Shown here: in pieces, positions 26,662 through 36,328 of the stretch | Layout of the letters: the number at the start of each line of letters is the position of its first letter | Numbering within the stretch: the stretch's first letter is position 1 | Source: Tritonibacter aquimaris | GTDB lineage: Bacteria; Pseudomonadota; Alphaproteobacteria; Rhodobacterales; Rhodobacteraceae | DNA: 64,000 nt | Direction: 5' to 3' | Assembly: GCF_009617595.1 (NCBI RefSeq) | Contig: NZ_WIXK01000003.1 | Coordinates: 1 to 64,000 of the forward strand | Position numbers and translations under genes: made by a program | Notes under the pieces: generated by a model | What the model saw: the letters and a program-made list of their open reading frames with translations, nothing else | Databases searched by the model: none | What the model was told of the DNA's origin: nothing

Positions 26662-27072
26662 ATGAGCGCAGACCCGATTGCCCGATTTGACATCAACGCC
26701 CAAGAAATCGATCGCGTTGTCGCGCGATTTTATGCACAAATTCGCCTGCATCCGGTTCTGGGCCCGGTCTTTGCCAGCCATGTGACGGATTGGCCGGAAC
26801 ATGAAGAAAAGATTGCTGCGTTTTGGCGCAATGCCATCCTGCGTCAGAAGAGCTATTCAGGCAATCCGATGCAGGTACATGTCACGCGCCCCGACATCAA
26901 AGCGGAGCATTTTCCCATCTGGCTGGAGCTTTTTCACAAGGTTCTGCATCAGGAGCTGCCGAATCTACAGGCGCGGCAATGGGCTGCTTTGGCAGATCGG
27001 ATTGGCGAGGGCTTTCGCACCGGTATTGTTGCCATGCGCCAACCCAAGGATGCACCGCCAAAGCTGTTTTAG
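26662..27072 (+). CDS. Group III truncated haemoglobin
   Basis: A 136-residue haem protein of the truncated-globin fold. The proximal haem ligand is His83 in the motif AEHFPIWLELF, typical of group III (P-type); the B-helix has the Phe-Tyr pair RFYAQI. Group III globins are small cytoplasmic O2/NO-binding proteins of unsettled role. I chose ATG at 26662 (AAGGA upstream), since the 34 residues encoded upstream in frame do not look like globin. The stop overlaps the stop of the convergent ycjF-like gene by 4 bases. Confidence 0.88.
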   Translation: MSADPIARFDINAQEIDRVVARFYAQIRLHPVLGPVFASHVTDWPEHEEKIAAFWRNAILRQKSYSGNPMQVHVTRPDIKAEHFPIWLELFHKVLHQELPNLQARQWAALADRIGEGFRTGIVAMRQPKDAPPKLF

Positions 27073-28088
27073 TTGCCGCGGCTGACGATCCCTTTCAGCG
27101 CGTTCTGTATGACCTGACGCGTTTTGGGGCGGCGTCCATCTGAAAATGGCATAGGCCGACATAGATCCATGGCCGCAAGCCCCACCCGCGCGGTGAGCGC
27201 CCCATTCACGAGCCCCTCGCCAAAACGGCGCGAAAGCTTTGATAGGATGGATCCCCCCAACAGAGGCTCCAATAGATCATCCCCCACGGCCATGGCTCCA
27301 GTTGCCACCAGATGGGCAAAAACACGACGGATCAGTCGCCAAGCCGCAACACCACCCGAACGACCACCATAAATAGCGCCAATACGGCGGATCATGCGAA
27401 CTGATGCCGTCAACGCCACGATCACATCCGCAAGCGCAAGCGGCACAAGCGCCGTAACGGTCGCCACCTGGCGTGCTGCGGCTTCGACCTCGGCCAGTGC
27501 CTGCGCGTCAAGCGGGCTCAGAAGCTCGGCCTCGGCGAGATCAAGAACAACCGGCGCATCAACGGTATCGTTCAGACGCTCTTTCAGGTTCTGGCGCGCC
27601 CAGTCCAGCTCATCTCGGCCGCGATAAAACCCCATAAGCTGATTTGCAAACTGATGCGCCGCTGCCAAGTCTTGATCGGCGATTTGTGCGCTCTGGCGCA
27701 GCTGATCAACGCGTTTCAGACGGGCAATCCCCGCCAATTCGCGCAACACAAAAACAAGCGCCAATACAATAAGCAGCGCAAAACCAGCGGCAAACAACCA
27801 GCCGAGCAGCGGAATGTTTGTGATCAAGCCGGTCACAAACTCCCAAGCCCAAAACGAAATGAGCGCCATGGCGAGCGATACAAGAACGCTCCAAAACAGT
27901 CGGCCCAATCTTGAACCACCACGCGCCAGATGCGTTGCAACAGGCACAAGCACCGAAGTTTGCTCAGAAGCTATTTCCCCATCATGCAGGGCCGCGCCAA
28001 GAGGATCTTCAACCGGGGGCGCATCTGCAACCTTTGGGGCCTCGGAGGGCGCGTCATCCAGTTCAAACAGAACAGGTTTATTGCTCAT
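27069..28088 (-). CDS. YcjF-like (TIGR01620/DUF697) inner-membrane protein
   Basis: A 339-residue membrane protein. The N-terminal 55 residues are acidic and soluble, two TM segments lie at about 60-110 (FWSVLVSLAMALISFWAWEF and LGWLFAAGFALLIVLALVFV), and the C-terminal half contains the conserved DUF697-like region (YGGRSGGVAAWRLIRRVFAH). In E. coli YcjF is paired with YcjX, and here it is the last gene of an operon that begins with a ycjX homologue. It starts at 28088, overlapping the acetyltransferase stop by 4 bases. Its function in envelope stress is not settled. Confidence 0.85.
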   Translation of the reverse strand: MSNKPVLFELDDAPSEAPKVADAPPVEDPLGAALHDGEIASEQTSVLVPVATHLARGGSRLGRLFWSVLVSLAMALISFWAWEFVTGLITNIPLLGWLFAAGFALLIVLALVFVLRELAGIARLKRVDQLRQSAQIADQDLAAAHQFANQLMGFYRGRDELDWARQNLKERLNDTVDAPVVLDLAEAELLSPLDAQALAEVEAAARQVATVTALVPLALADVIVALTASVRMIRRIGAIYGGRSGGVAAWRLIRRVFAHLVATGAMAVGDDLLEPLLGGSILSKLSRRFGEGLVNGALTARVGLAAMDLCRPMPFSDGRRPKTRQVIQNALKGIVSRGN

Positions 28089-28558
28089 ACGATCTGCTCC
28101 GGTTGATGATTTTGATTGGCGGCGTCCGGATGCTGCCAGTGATAAGAAATATCGGGCAGCCCTTCTGAATGCTGTCGCCCATCGCTACGCCCCACCTCAC
28201 GAAAGCCCTCACGCTGATAGAACCTTTGCGCTGGCGTATTGGCCTGAAACGTATGCAACCTCAGCTCAGGCGACAGCGTTTTCGCATGTGATAACAACGC
28301 CTTACCAACGCCCTGCCCGCGCATGTCAGGCGCCACATAAAGCGAGCAAATCTCGACCCCATCCAAAGCAACAAAACCAAGCACTTTATGCTCTCGCACG
28401 GCGACGCTGACCCAACCACGATCAATCATAACATCGCAAAACCGCAGGATCTCGGCGGCGGTGTGTTCTTTTGGCATCCAAGGCGTTTCTGTTTCAAACC
28501 GGTGTAGGATGTCCCCGATCTGACCGGCATCCAAAGGGTGGGCTTTGCGCAAAATCAT
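28085..28558 (-). CDS. GNAT-family N-acetyltransferase
   Basis: A 157-residue GCN5-related acetyltransferase. The acetyl-CoA-binding motif A is RGQGVGKALLSHA (about 79-92), preceded by the strand EICSLYVAPDM, with motif B near ANTPAQRFYQREGF. The substrate is unknown. It lies between the ycjX-like and ycjF-like genes with 4-base overlaps on both sides, so all three are translated as a unit. Confidence 0.87.
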   Translation of the reverse strand: MILRKAHPLDAGQIGDILHRFETETPWMPKEHTAAEILRFCDVMIDRGWVSVAVREHKVLGFVALDGVEICSLYVAPDMRGQGVGKALLSHAKTLSPELRLHTFQANTPAQRFYQREGFREVGRSDGRQHSEGLPDISYHWQHPDAANQNHQPEQIV

Positions 28559-29967
28559 AGGCGATCTCCCAACAGAAACTCTGCTGCGCGATCCAAACGG
28601 ATATGGGGCGGCCCGTCTCCCGGCTTCAGCGACAGCTGCGCCGGTGCAAAAGCCATCGATTGAAACTCCCCATCAAGCCAAGCCTCGGCCCCCTGACGTG
28701 CTGGCGACAACAGCTGCGCCGGATCTTCTGGCAGAGATCCAGGATAGAAAGCAGCAGTTTTACCACTCTGCAACAGACGCCCGCGCACGCAGGGTAGCTC
28801 TTGGCCTGCATGGCTGCGCATTTCTTCTGTTGTGGTGCGCAGCGCAGCCAAGGAAAGCGCCGCCGTTTCAGCGCCCACAAATTGCGCACGATCTCGCGCG
28901 TCGCGTGTGAGCGCATCAATAATCGCTGTCAGCTGCGGATGCTGTTGGTGATGCAAATGATCGGCCTTGGTTGCCGCAAACAGGATCTTTTCCACCCGAC
29001 GGCCCCGCAAAAGGCGTGACAGCATATCATTGCGCCCGGGACGAAAGGCCGAAAGGATATCTCCTAATCCCTGGCGCATGTCTTCAACCGCGCGCGGGCC
29101 TGCATGAATGGAGGACAATGCATCAACTAAAACCACCTGCCGGTCGATACGAGAGAAATGATCGCGAAAGAACGGTTTGACCACTTTTGCCTTATAGGCC
29201 TCAAAGCGGCGCGCAAATTCAGCCGCCATAGATCCACGCCGACCGTCATTTTCTGGCAGCGGTGCAAACGTCAGCGCGGGTGAGCCTTCCAAATCACCGG
29301 GCAGCAAGAACCGCCCCGGTGTGCAATCAGAATAGCCCGCAAGGCGCGCATCATTCAGGTATGTGGTGAAGGCCGCTGCCAAGGCCTGTGCGGGCGGCTC
29401 TTCATGTTTGCTGGTGGCGTCGCATGCCTCAAGCGCTGTGAGAAACGCTGTGGCCTCTTCCCGGTTTTGCAAACGTTTGAGGGTTTGCGCAGACCACTCT
29501 TCGAAACTTTTGTCCAGCAACCCAAGATCAAGCAGCCATTCGCCGGGGTAATCCACAATATCCAGATGGAGCGTACGCGCGCCCTGTACCGCCCCCATGA
29601 GACCGGAAGGGCGCACCCTCAGCGAAAGCCGCAGCTGGGAAATCGCGCGGGTGCTTTCGGGCCAATGCGGATCTGGGCCCAACAGCGCGTTGAGATGGGT
29701 TTCATAGTCAAACCGCGGCACGGTGTCATCGGGCTGCGGTTGGAGATAGGCGGTTTCAATGCGCCCATCGCGCACCGATTGAAGCTGCACCATGCGCCCC
29801 CGGTTCATCAACCCAGCAACAAGTGAGGTGATAAAAACCGTCTTTCCCGACCGCGCAAGCCCGGTCACCCCAAGGCGCAGGCTGCTGTCAAACAAACCAG
29901 AGGAAATCTGCGCCCCCACCGTATCAACGGTGCGCGTCACCTCATCGATAACCGTACCAATACCCAC
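28555..29967 (-). CDS. YcjX-like (DUF463) P-loop NTPase
   Basis: A 470-residue protein of the YcjX/DUF463 family, a predicted GTPase or ATPase. The Walker A motif GLARSGKT is at about residues 36-43 and a hydrophobic Walker B-like strand with Asp is in [12 protein letters not shown] (about 280). Further family segments are [11 protein letters not shown] and TKADHLHHQ. In proteobacteria ycjX and ycjF are adjacent; here a GNAT gene is inserted between them. Divergent from truA across 122 bp. Confidence 0.88.
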   Translation of the reverse strand: MGIGTVIDEVTRTVDTVGAQISSGLFDSSLRLGVTGLARSGKTVFITSLVAGLMNRGRMVQLQSVRDGRIETAYLQPQPDDTVPRFDYETHLNALLGPDPHWPESTRAISQLRLSLRVRPSGLMGAVQGARTLHLDIVDYPGEWLLDLGLLDKSFEEWSAQTLKRLQNREEATAFLTALEACDATSKHEEPPAQALAAAFTTYLNDARLAGYSDCTPGRFLLPGDLEGSPALTFAPLPENDGRRGSMAAEFARRFEAYKAKVVKPFFRDHFSRIDRQVVLVDALSSIHAGPRAVEDMRQGLGDILSAFRPGRNDMLSRLLRGRRVEKILFAATKADHLHHQQHPQLTAIIDALTRDARDRAQFVGAETAALSLAALRTTTEEMRSHAGQELPCVRGRLLQSGKTAAFYPGSLPEDPAQLLSPARQGAEAWLDGEFQSMAFAPAQLSLKPGDGPPHIRLDRAAEFLLGDRL

Positions 29968-30089
29968 TCTTTACCCTCTGGTTTTGTTGTTGCTTTCAAA
30001 ATAGGGATCGGCGCATGGGCTTACCAGTCTTTGTTCGCAAAAGGCGAATAGCTCTTGCCAATGCGACACAGGCCACGCTAGGGGGGCAC

Positions 30090-30863
30090 ATGCCCAGATA
30101 TGCCCTAAAAGTCGAGTATCACGGCGCACCTTTTGCCGGGTGGCAGCGTCAGAAAGATCAGCCCTCAGTCCAGGGCGCAATCGAAGACGCCTTGGCCCGG
30201 CTTGAGCCGCGCGACCACACAATTGCGGCTGCGGGCCGCACTGACACAGGCGTGCACGGTTTGGGTCAGGTTGCCCATTGTGACATGGTGAAAGACTGGG
30301 CCCCCTTTCGCCTGTCTGAGGCGTTGAATTTCCATCTAAAACCACTACCTGTCGCGATTGTGGATTGCGCACAGGTGGATGAAGACTGGCACGCGCGCTT
30401 TTCTGCAATTGAGCGGCAATATCTGTTCCGCATTCTCATGCGGCGCGCGCCTGCGACCCATGACGCAGGCCAGGTCTGGCAAATCAATCACCAGCTTGAT
30501 GTTGACGCGATGCAAGAGGCTGCAAACCATCTTTTGGGTTTGCATGATTTCACCACCTTCCGCTCTTCGATCTGTCAGGCACAAAGTCCGGTGAAAACGC
30601 TGGATGAATTGCGCATAGAAGCCGTAGACGGCTTTTCCGGGCCTGAAATCCATTTTCACGTACGTGCGCGCTCATTCTTGCACAATCAGGTGCGCAGCTT
30701 TGTTGGCACTTTGGAACGCGTTGGCGCAGGGGCTTGGACCCCGGAAGATGTGCGCACTGCGCTTCAATCCTGCGATCGGGCGGCCTGCGGCCCGGTCTGT
30801 CCGGGCCATGGGCTCTATTTGGCGCGTGTCGGCTATCCTGAACCTGTTTTTGCAGGCCAATAG
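30090..30863 (+). CDS. truA: tRNA pseudouridine(38-40) synthase
   Basis: The 257-residue TruA, which isomerises uridines 38-40 in the tRNA anticodon arm. The catalytic aspartate is Asp52 in [14 protein letters not shown]. The N-terminal [19 protein letters not shown] and the C-terminal [17 protein letters not shown] segments are typical of the family, and the length is normal. ATG at 30090 is taken because [10 protein letters not shown] is the usual start; an in-frame start at 30015 would add 25 unconserved residues. Confidence 0.96.
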   Translation: MPRYALKVEYHGAPFAGWQRQKDQPSVQGAIEDALARLEPRDHTIAAAGRTDTGVHGLGQVAHCDMVKDWAPFRLSEALNFHLKPLPVAIVDCAQVDEDWHARFSAIERQYLFRILMRRAPATHDAGQVWQINHQLDVDAMQEAANHLLGLHDFTTFRSSICQAQSPVKTLDELRIEAVDGFSGPEIHFHVRARSFLHNQVRSFVGTLERVGAGAWTPEDVRTALQSCDRAACGPVCPGHGLYLARVGYPEPVFAGQ

Positions 30864-31005
30864 CGCTCACATCGCCAATTAGCACTTTGTTTACCCAGCC
30901 AGCATAATTTAGCATCAAAATACCATGAGGCAGGGATGGAGCCGCACTCCTGAACTGCCGATTGGGCACTTTCGACAAGTGTTTTGTTGATATGATTGGG
31001 CGCAG

Positions 31006-31749
31006 ATGAAGTACGTGGACAAGGACCGCGCAATTTCCACAAGTTTTGCCAAGGGTCTGGCCGTATTAGAAGCCTTTGATGCACGGGCACCCCATCTCTC
31101 CATGGCGGAAATTGCCCGGCGCACCGGGCAAGACCGTGCGACTGCGCGTCGGGGAACCTTGACGCTTGAGGCGCTTGGCTATCTTGAACGCAAGGGACGT
31201 CTTTTTGCTCTATCGCCGAAGCTGCTCGCAATGTCCGGGCGTTTTCTGCAGGCCAAACAAATCCTTCCACATTCGCAGCCGATCTTGGAACGCTGTGCAA
31301 ACGAACTGAAATGCCCAGTTTATCTTGCAACGTATTGGGACGCGAGAGTTCTGATTTTGGCCAAATCTGCATCGGCCCACAGCCGGTATGAAGTTGGAAC
31401 GATCGTGGATCCGCTTCACAGCGCGCTTGGCCATATCCTGCTGGCGAGCCATGATCAGGAATCGTTAGATGACGGTCTGTCAAAGTGCCTCGAGGACACA
31501 TCTATCACCATCGACAAGGATGCGGTGATCCACCAACTCGATCCGGTGAGCGATCAAGGCTTTGCCTCAGTGCAGGCAAGCGATCAACCAACAAGCTGTG
31601 CGGTACCCGTTTCAGGAGAGGCGATGCTTGCGCTGTCTGCCGATTTGACAAAAGCCACACCAACCAGCGCTGAAGTTGAGCTGACTGTTCAGGTTTTGCA
31701 AAACTGCGCTTCAGCCCTCGCGCGTTTGCCATCGATCCGCGATTTCTGA
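31006..31749 (+). CDS. IclR-family transcriptional regulator
   Basis: A 247-residue IclR-type regulator. The N-terminal winged helix is at about residues 12-70 (SFAKGLAVLEAFDARAPHLS, then AEIARRTGQDRATARRGTL), followed by the IclR ligand-binding domain (about 80-240). It sits at the head of the purine/ureide cluster, 126 bp before allE and in the same direction. IclR proteins (AllR type) respond to glyoxylate or allantoin in E. coli, so a ureide-responsive role is plausible. Confidence 0.87.
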   Translation: MKYVDKDRAISTSFAKGLAVLEAFDARAPHLSMAEIARRTGQDRATARRGTLTLEALGYLERKGRLFALSPKLLAMSGRFLQAKQILPHSQPILERCANELKCPVYLATYWDARVLILAKSASAHSRYEVGTIVDPLHSALGHILLASHDQESLDDGLSKCLEDTSITIDKDAVIHQLDPVSDQGFASVQASDQPTSCAVPVSGEAMLALSADLTKATPTSAEVELTVQVLQNCASALARLPSIRDF

Positions 31750-31875
31750 GGCTTATTGCCAAAATAGTCGGCCAAAGTTTCAAAAGAAAACAAATACAGT
31801 TTTAGCCAGCCGTGGGATGTGCCTGCGGCTCACCTGCTGCGATAGTGGTCTTAACAGCTATCAAAGGACACCACC

Positions 31876-32721
31876 GTGCCCGACACATCAAAACAGAAAC
31901 CGGCCTATTACACCCCAAAGGGCGGCCACCCTGAACAGACCCAACTTTTGACAGATCGTGCCGTTTTTACAGATGCATACGCGGTCATTCCAAAAGGCGT
32001 AATGCGGGATATCGTGACCTCATTTCTGCCCGGATGGGTTGGTATGCGCATGTGGGTTTTAGCCCGCCCCATGACAGGTTTTGCTGAGACGTTTTCGCAA
32101 TACATTGTTGCGCTTTCCCCTGGTGGTGGCTCTGATCAGCCGGAAACGGATCCGCTGGCACAGGCCGCGCTCTTTGTAACCAAAGGCCAACTGGAGCTTG
32201 ACCTTTCAGGACATTACCACACGCTGACTGAGGGTGGTTTTGCCTATATCCCCCCCGGTGTGAACTGGCAGATCAAAAACAACAGCGACGCGGAATGTAG
32301 CTTTCACTGGATTCGCAAACACTGGCACGCAGCCCCGGGCATATCCGCGCCCAAGGCCTTTGTGTGCAATGAACAAGATGTTCAACCAACGCCTATGCCC
32401 GGCACCAATGGTCGCTGGGCGACAACACGGTTTATGGATCCCGACGACCTAGCGCATGATATGCATGTGACCATTGTGACGTTTGAACCCGGTGGGGTGA
32501 TCCCATTTTGTGAAACCCATGTGATGGAGCACGGACTTTATATCTTGGAAGGGAAAGCAGCTTATCGGCTCAATCAGGATTGGGTTGAAGTTGAGGCGGG
32601 GGACTTCCTCTGGCTGCGCGCATTTTGCCCCCAGGCCTGTTATGCGGGCGGACCCGGAAAATTCCGCTACCTGCTGTACAAGGATGTGAACCGCCATATG
32701 CCGCTCAAACCGCTGACCTAA
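31876..32721 (+). CDS. allE: (S)-ureidoglycine aminohydrolase (bicupin)
   Basis: A 281-residue bicupin that releases ammonia from (S)-ureidoglycine to give (S)-ureidoglycolate. The C-terminal cupin holds the metal site: Glu and two His in CETHVMEHGLYILEG and the Gln in CPQACYAGG, matching the EHHQ ligand set of E. coli AllE. The N-terminal cupin is intact but lacks these ligands, as usual. The start is GTG at 31876 with AAAGGA upstream at about 31863-31868. It links the allantoin-opening steps to allA further on; allantoate amidohydrolase (allC) is missing from the window. Confidence 0.92.
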   Translation: MPDTSKQKPAYYTPKGGHPEQTQLLTDRAVFTDAYAVIPKGVMRDIVTSFLPGWVGMRMWVLARPMTGFAETFSQYIVALSPGGGSDQPETDPLAQAALFVTKGQLELDLSGHYHTLTEGGFAYIPPGVNWQIKNNSDAECSFHWIRKHWHAAPGISAPKAFVCNEQDVQPTPMPGTNGRWATTRFMDPDDLAHDMHVTIVTFEPGGVIPFCETHVMEHGLYILEGKAAYRLNQDWVEVEAGDFLWLRAFCPQACYAGGPGKFRYLLYKDVNRHMPLKPLT

Positions 32722-32725
32722 TCGT

Positions 32726-32745
32726 TTGGCTGGCTTGTCAGCCAA
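32726..32745 (+). terminator. Weak hairpin after allE
   Basis: TTGGCTG-GCTTGT-CAGCCAA forms a 7-bp stem just after the allE stop. It is bracketed by CCTAAT (32717-32722) and ATTAGG (32757-32762), which could pair around it. There is no T-run, so termination is uncertain. Confidence 0.35.
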
Positions 32746-32811
32746 GGAATACCCCTATTAGGCTTACACTACTCACCTATTCAGTTTGTCAGTTTCACAC
32801 GGGAGAAGACG

Positions 32812-33129
32812 ATGCGCGTATTTGCTGCACTTGTTTTAGGGGCCTCATTGTTTGCCAGCGGTGCTCAAGCCGAAAAACCCACTGCCGAGACAAAACAAGT
32901 CACCATATTAGGGCGTGACTGGCTGGTCTGGCCATCGCAAGTGGTCGCCGGAGAAGTGGTTGCACGGCGCCAGAACCTTGAGCTTTTGCCAGAGCGGGCA
33001 CCATCTTTGTTGACTGTGCGTCAGGCGATGCGCGCCTATCGAGGTGCGACAGGTTGCACCGCCAACTACGACACGATGTATCGCACAGACAATGGCGACT
33101 ACCACGCAGCCCTGATCTGTCCAAAGTAA
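32812..33129 (+). CDS. Small periplasmic hypothetical protein
   Basis: A 105-residue protein with a clear signal peptide (MRVFAALVLGASLFASGAQA, cleaved before EK). The mature 85 residues carry two cysteines near the C-terminus (GATGC and ALICPK), likely a disulfide. No named domain is recognised. It lies between allE and the GAPDH-like gene, with its own GGGAGA ribosome binding site at 32801-32806. Nothing in it suggests a role in purine breakdown. Confidence 0.65.
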   Translation: MRVFAALVLGASLFASGAQAEKPTAETKQVTILGRDWLVWPSQVVAGEVVARRQNLELLPERAPSLLTVRQAMRAYRGATGCTANYDTMYRTDNGDYHAALICPK

Positions 33130-33283
33130 TACGAACCACGACGTGGCTCCAATTGTGGCAGATACAATTCTGCCCTTGCGCTTGTTGCGGGCACGTTCCA
33201 TTGCTTGGGTGTTTTCGCCTCTGCAGCCATGAACGGCTTGGCTATTTCTGAGGTCCGACAGCCACATGCAAGGAGAGCGGGCT

Positions 33284-34267
33284 ATGAAGATCGCAATCAA
33301 CGGGTTTGGCCGTATCGGTCGGGCGATCCTGCGCCAGATCCTGACCAGTGAACGCGGAGCCGGGATTGAGATTGCGCTGATCAATGATATCGCCGCATTG
33401 GATATCTGCGCCTATCTGTTTCAGTATGACAGCACCTTTGGCCCCTTCCCGCATGAGGTTTCCATCCATGAAAACCAACTGCAGGTTATGGGGCGCAATA
33501 TTGCCGTATCCCACCTCCCGGATCTGACCACAGCGGATCTGCATGATGTGGATGTTGTGCTGGAATGCACTGGTATTGCCCGCACCTCTGATGTCGCCCA
33601 GCGCGGGCTTGCTGCCGGTGCCAAGAAAGTCCTTATTTCCGGCCCCTCACCGGCGGCTGAATTCACCTGTGTTCTAGGCGCAAACGAAGCTGGTCTAGGC
33701 GCGGCCAAGATCGTGTCAAACGCATCATGCACCACCAATGGCCTGGCACCGCTTGCCCGGGTGATCGATGACCTTGCGGGCATTGATCGCGCCCATATGA
33801 CCACAATCCATTGCTACACCAATTCGCAGCCCATGGTGGATGCACCCCGTGGTGATTTTGCCCGCTCCCGCGCAGGTGCGCTGTCGATGGTGCCCACGAC
33901 CACCTCAGCGACACATATGATCGAAGAGGTCCTCCCCCATCTGAAAGGCCGCTTGTCTGGTGCGGCGGTACGCGTTCCAACGGCAAGTGTTTCTGCTGTT
34001 GATCTGGTCGTGCAGCTCAAACAGAAAATCCGCGAAGACGAGCTGCGCGCAGCATTACAAGATCGCATTGCCCAGTCTTCGGTGCTCGGCTGGACAGATT
34101 TGCCGCTGGTCTCCTCTGACCTGCGTGCACGTTCGGAATCCCTTGTGATCGCCGCTCCAGAAACGCGCATGGTTGATGACAAACAGCTTCGTGTCTTTGG
34201 CTGGTATGACAATGAATGGGGGTTCTCGGCCCGTATGATCGATGTGGCACGATTGATGGCTGTGTAA
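33284..34267 (+). CDS. Glyceraldehyde-3-phosphate dehydrogenase family protein
   Basis: A 327-residue type I GAPDH homologue. It has KIAINGFGRIGRAIL, the catalytic Cys in SNASCTTN, the His in TTIHCYT, and WYDNEWGFS near the C-terminus. Some usual positions differ: the second Cys after the nucleophile is Gly (CTTNGLAP) and TGxFTT is TGIARTS, so it is divergent from housekeeping GapA and could prefer another aldehyde phosphate such as erythrose-4-phosphate. The start ATG at 33284 follows AGGAGAG. It is embedded in the ureide cluster, and its stop abuts that of the convergent allA gene. Confidence 0.85.
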   Translation: MKIAINGFGRIGRAILRQILTSERGAGIEIALINDIAALDICAYLFQYDSTFGPFPHEVSIHENQLQVMGRNIAVSHLPDLTTADLHDVDVVLECTGIARTSDVAQRGLAAGAKKVLISGPSPAAEFTCVLGANEAGLGAAKIVSNASCTTNGLAPLARVIDDLAGIDRAHMTTIHCYTNSQPMVDAPRGDFARSRAGALSMVPTTTSATHMIEEVLPHLKGRLSGAAVRVPTASVSAVDLVVQLKQKIREDELRAALQDRIAQSSVLGWTDLPLVSSDLRARSESLVIAAPETRMVDDKQLRVFGWYDNEWGFSARMIDVARLMAV

Positions 34268-34753
34268 TCAGGCGCGTACGACCAGATAGGGCGTGCCAAA
34301 AAGATGTTCTTCGAGGTTTTCGCCCGGCCCGATACGATCCACAACCGCAAACAGTCCCGGTGCATGTAGTGGCGTTAGTACCCCATGCCAGGTGCCGCGG
34401 TGAAAGTTAATCGCCTGCCCTGCCTCCGTTTCAAACGCGCGAGGCTGCCCAGGCTTACCGTCCTGATCCGGGGCGACGATCACCAGAAACCCATGCTCGC
34501 TCATCGGAATAAATGCCTGACTGCCCTCAGGATGGCGTTCAACCAGATCCAACTGATATGGTAGTTCACGCGGTTTGGCCTGAAACAAGCTGAGCCCCGC
34601 GCGCCCTCCAGCGAATTCCATCTGTGCCCGGTCGTGGAAACGCTCACAATGGCCTTGATTGATAAGTTTCTCCGCCGCCTTTGATGTATCGATTAGGTCG
34701 CCAAAGGGCGCAAAAGCTGCGGCGCTCATTGGTTCAATTGCGATGTGCCTCAT
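34268..34753 (-). CDS. allA: Ureidoglycolate lyase
   Basis: A 161-residue enzyme that splits (S)-ureidoglycolate into glyoxylate and urea, the last step of the ureide pathway. The cupin-like family shows in the N-terminal AAAFAPFGDLID, the core EHGFLVIVAP and AINFHRGTWHGVLTPL. It overlaps the puuE-uraD fusion by 4 bases on the same strand (ATGA), so the two are co-translated. No urease genes are in the window. Confidence 0.92.
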   Translation of the reverse strand: MRHIAIEPMSAAAFAPFGDLIDTSKAAEKLINQGHCERFHDRAQMEFAGGRAGLSLFQAKPRELPYQLDLVERHPEGSQAFIPMSEHGFLVIVAPDQDGKPGQPRAFETEAGQAINFHRGTWHGVLTPLHAPGLFAVVDRIGPGENLEEHLFGTPYLVVRA

Positions 34754-36177
34754 GGCAACAAATCCTTAAGCCGCCACAGAGCGATACGTTCTACCTGATG
34801 GCAAGCCTCAGCGAACTCTGCATCGCGCGCATGGGTCAGGCGGGCACCAAAGGCCTGCAGAATTGATGATTTGCTATGCTCACGCACCGCAATGATGAAT
34901 GGAAAGCCAAATTTTTCCACATAGGCTGCATTCAGCTCTGAAAACGTCTGCCGCTCCGCATCCGTGAGCGCCTCCAACCCTGCAGATGCTTGTTCTGCGG
35001 TGCTTTCAGCGGTCAGCCGTTTGGCAGCAGCCAGTTTTCCCGCAAGATCGGGATGTGCGCGCAGCACTGCAAGCCGTTCAGCATCAGGCGCACGACGAAA
35101 CGCACGGCACAATGCATTATGCAACCCTGCGGCGCGATCATGAGCGGGGCCCAATTCCAGATCAAATGCCGTCTCGGCGACCCAAGGGCTATGTTCAAAG
35201 ATTGACCCATAGGATTGAATGAACGCATCCCGCGTCATCGCACTTGGGCGCTGGTAGCGCTGATGCGGGTGGTTTTGTTTCCAGTGGTCCGCGATATCGA
35301 TCCGGCGTGGGCACCAGACCCCATCAAACCCCTGAATATAGTCAATAAATCTTTTGATAGCAGCGGCCTTTCCTGGCCGCCCAGCCAATCGGCAATGCAG
35401 GCCAACAGACATCATCTTGGGCGCGCCCGCCTGTCCCTCGGCATAAAGCATATCAAAGCTGTCTTTCAGGTACTCAAAGAAATCCTGTCCGCTGTTGTAT
35501 CCCGGCGATGTCGCAAAACGCATGTCATTGCATTCAAGCGTATATGGCACGACCAGCTGATCGTGATCCCCCACTTCAACCCAATGGGGCAGATCATCAT
35601 CATAAACGTCTGAAATATAATCAAACTGCCCCGTCTCCGCGACCAGGCGCAGTGTATTTGCGCTGCAGCGTCCGGTATACCACCCGCGCGGTGATTGCCC
35701 CACAACTTCGCGGTGGAGCGTGAGTGCCTCAGCATTAGCCGCACACTCCTCCGCCTCGCCCATATCTTTATGTTCAACCCATTTCAGCCCATGGGAGGCG
35801 ATTTCCCAATCCGCATCAATCATCGCCGCAACCTGCTCAGGCGCGCGAGCCAATGCAGTTGCAACGCCAAAGACAGTCACCGGGATCCCTGCCCCAGTGA
35901 ACAAGCGATGAAGCCGCCAAAATCCAGCGCGCGCGCCGTATTCATAGATCGATTCCATATTCCAATGGCGTTGGCCCGCCCATGGCTGCGCGCCCGGAAT
36001 GTCGGACAAGAAAGCTTCGGATGCGGCGTCACCATGCAGAATATTGTTTTCGCCACCCTCTTCGAAGTTCAACACAAACTGCACCGCAATCGCTGCGTTG
36101 CCAGGCCAGATCACCTTGGGGGGCTCGGCTCCATAGCCAATCAGATCGCGGGGATAGCGTGGCGGGGTCTGAGACAT
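34750..36177 (-). CDS. puuE-uraD: Fused PuuE-type allantoinase and OHCU decarboxylase
   Basis: A 475-residue bifunctional protein. Residues 1 to about 305 are the polysaccharide-deacetylase-like, metal-independent allantoinase PuuE (RYPRDLIGYG, FVLNFEEGGENNILHGD, EIASHGLKWVEH, VGLHCRLAGRPGK). Residues about 312-475 are the OHCU decarboxylase UraD (YGSIFEHSPWVAE with the catalytic His, VLRAHPDLAGK, FGFPFIIAVREHSKSSIL). Together they turn 2-oxo-4-hydroxy-4-carboxy-5-ureidoimidazoline into (S)-allantoin and then allantoate. The two are separate proteins in most bacteria; fusion places consecutive steps in one chain, in reverse order. ATG at 36177 gives the normal PuuE N-terminus. Confidence 0.93.
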   Translation of the reverse strand: MSQTPPRYPRDLIGYGAEPPKVIWPGNAAIAVQFVLNFEEGGENNILHGDAASEAFLSDIPGAQPWAGQRHWNMESIYEYGARAGFWRLHRLFTGAGIPVTVFGVATALARAPEQVAAMIDADWEIASHGLKWVEHKDMGEAEECAANAEALTLHREVVGQSPRGWYTGRCSANTLRLVAETGQFDYISDVYDDDLPHWVEVGDHDQLVVPYTLECNDMRFATSPGYNSGQDFFEYLKDSFDMLYAEGQAGAPKMMSVGLHCRLAGRPGKAAAIKRFIDYIQGFDGVWCPRRIDIADHWKQNHPHQRYQRPSAMTRDAFIQSYGSIFEHSPWVAETAFDLELGPAHDRAAGLHNALCRAFRRAPDAERLAVLRAHPDLAGKLAAAKRLTAESTAEQASAGLEALTDAERQTFSELNAAYVEKFGFPFIIAVREHSKSSILQAFGARLTHARDAEFAEACHQVERIALWRLKDLLP

Positions 36178-36328
36178 TTGTAATCCTGCGCAGTTAGAAC
36201 TCTCATTTCTAATATGACAGAAAATCCTGTGCGTTTTTCAAATTTTGCCAGAGGGAGTTGAGGCATCGCCCCATTTGCCTAACCTCTAGCGCTCTGCCAT
36301 GGTGAATGCGTAAAAAGGAGCAGTTTAG

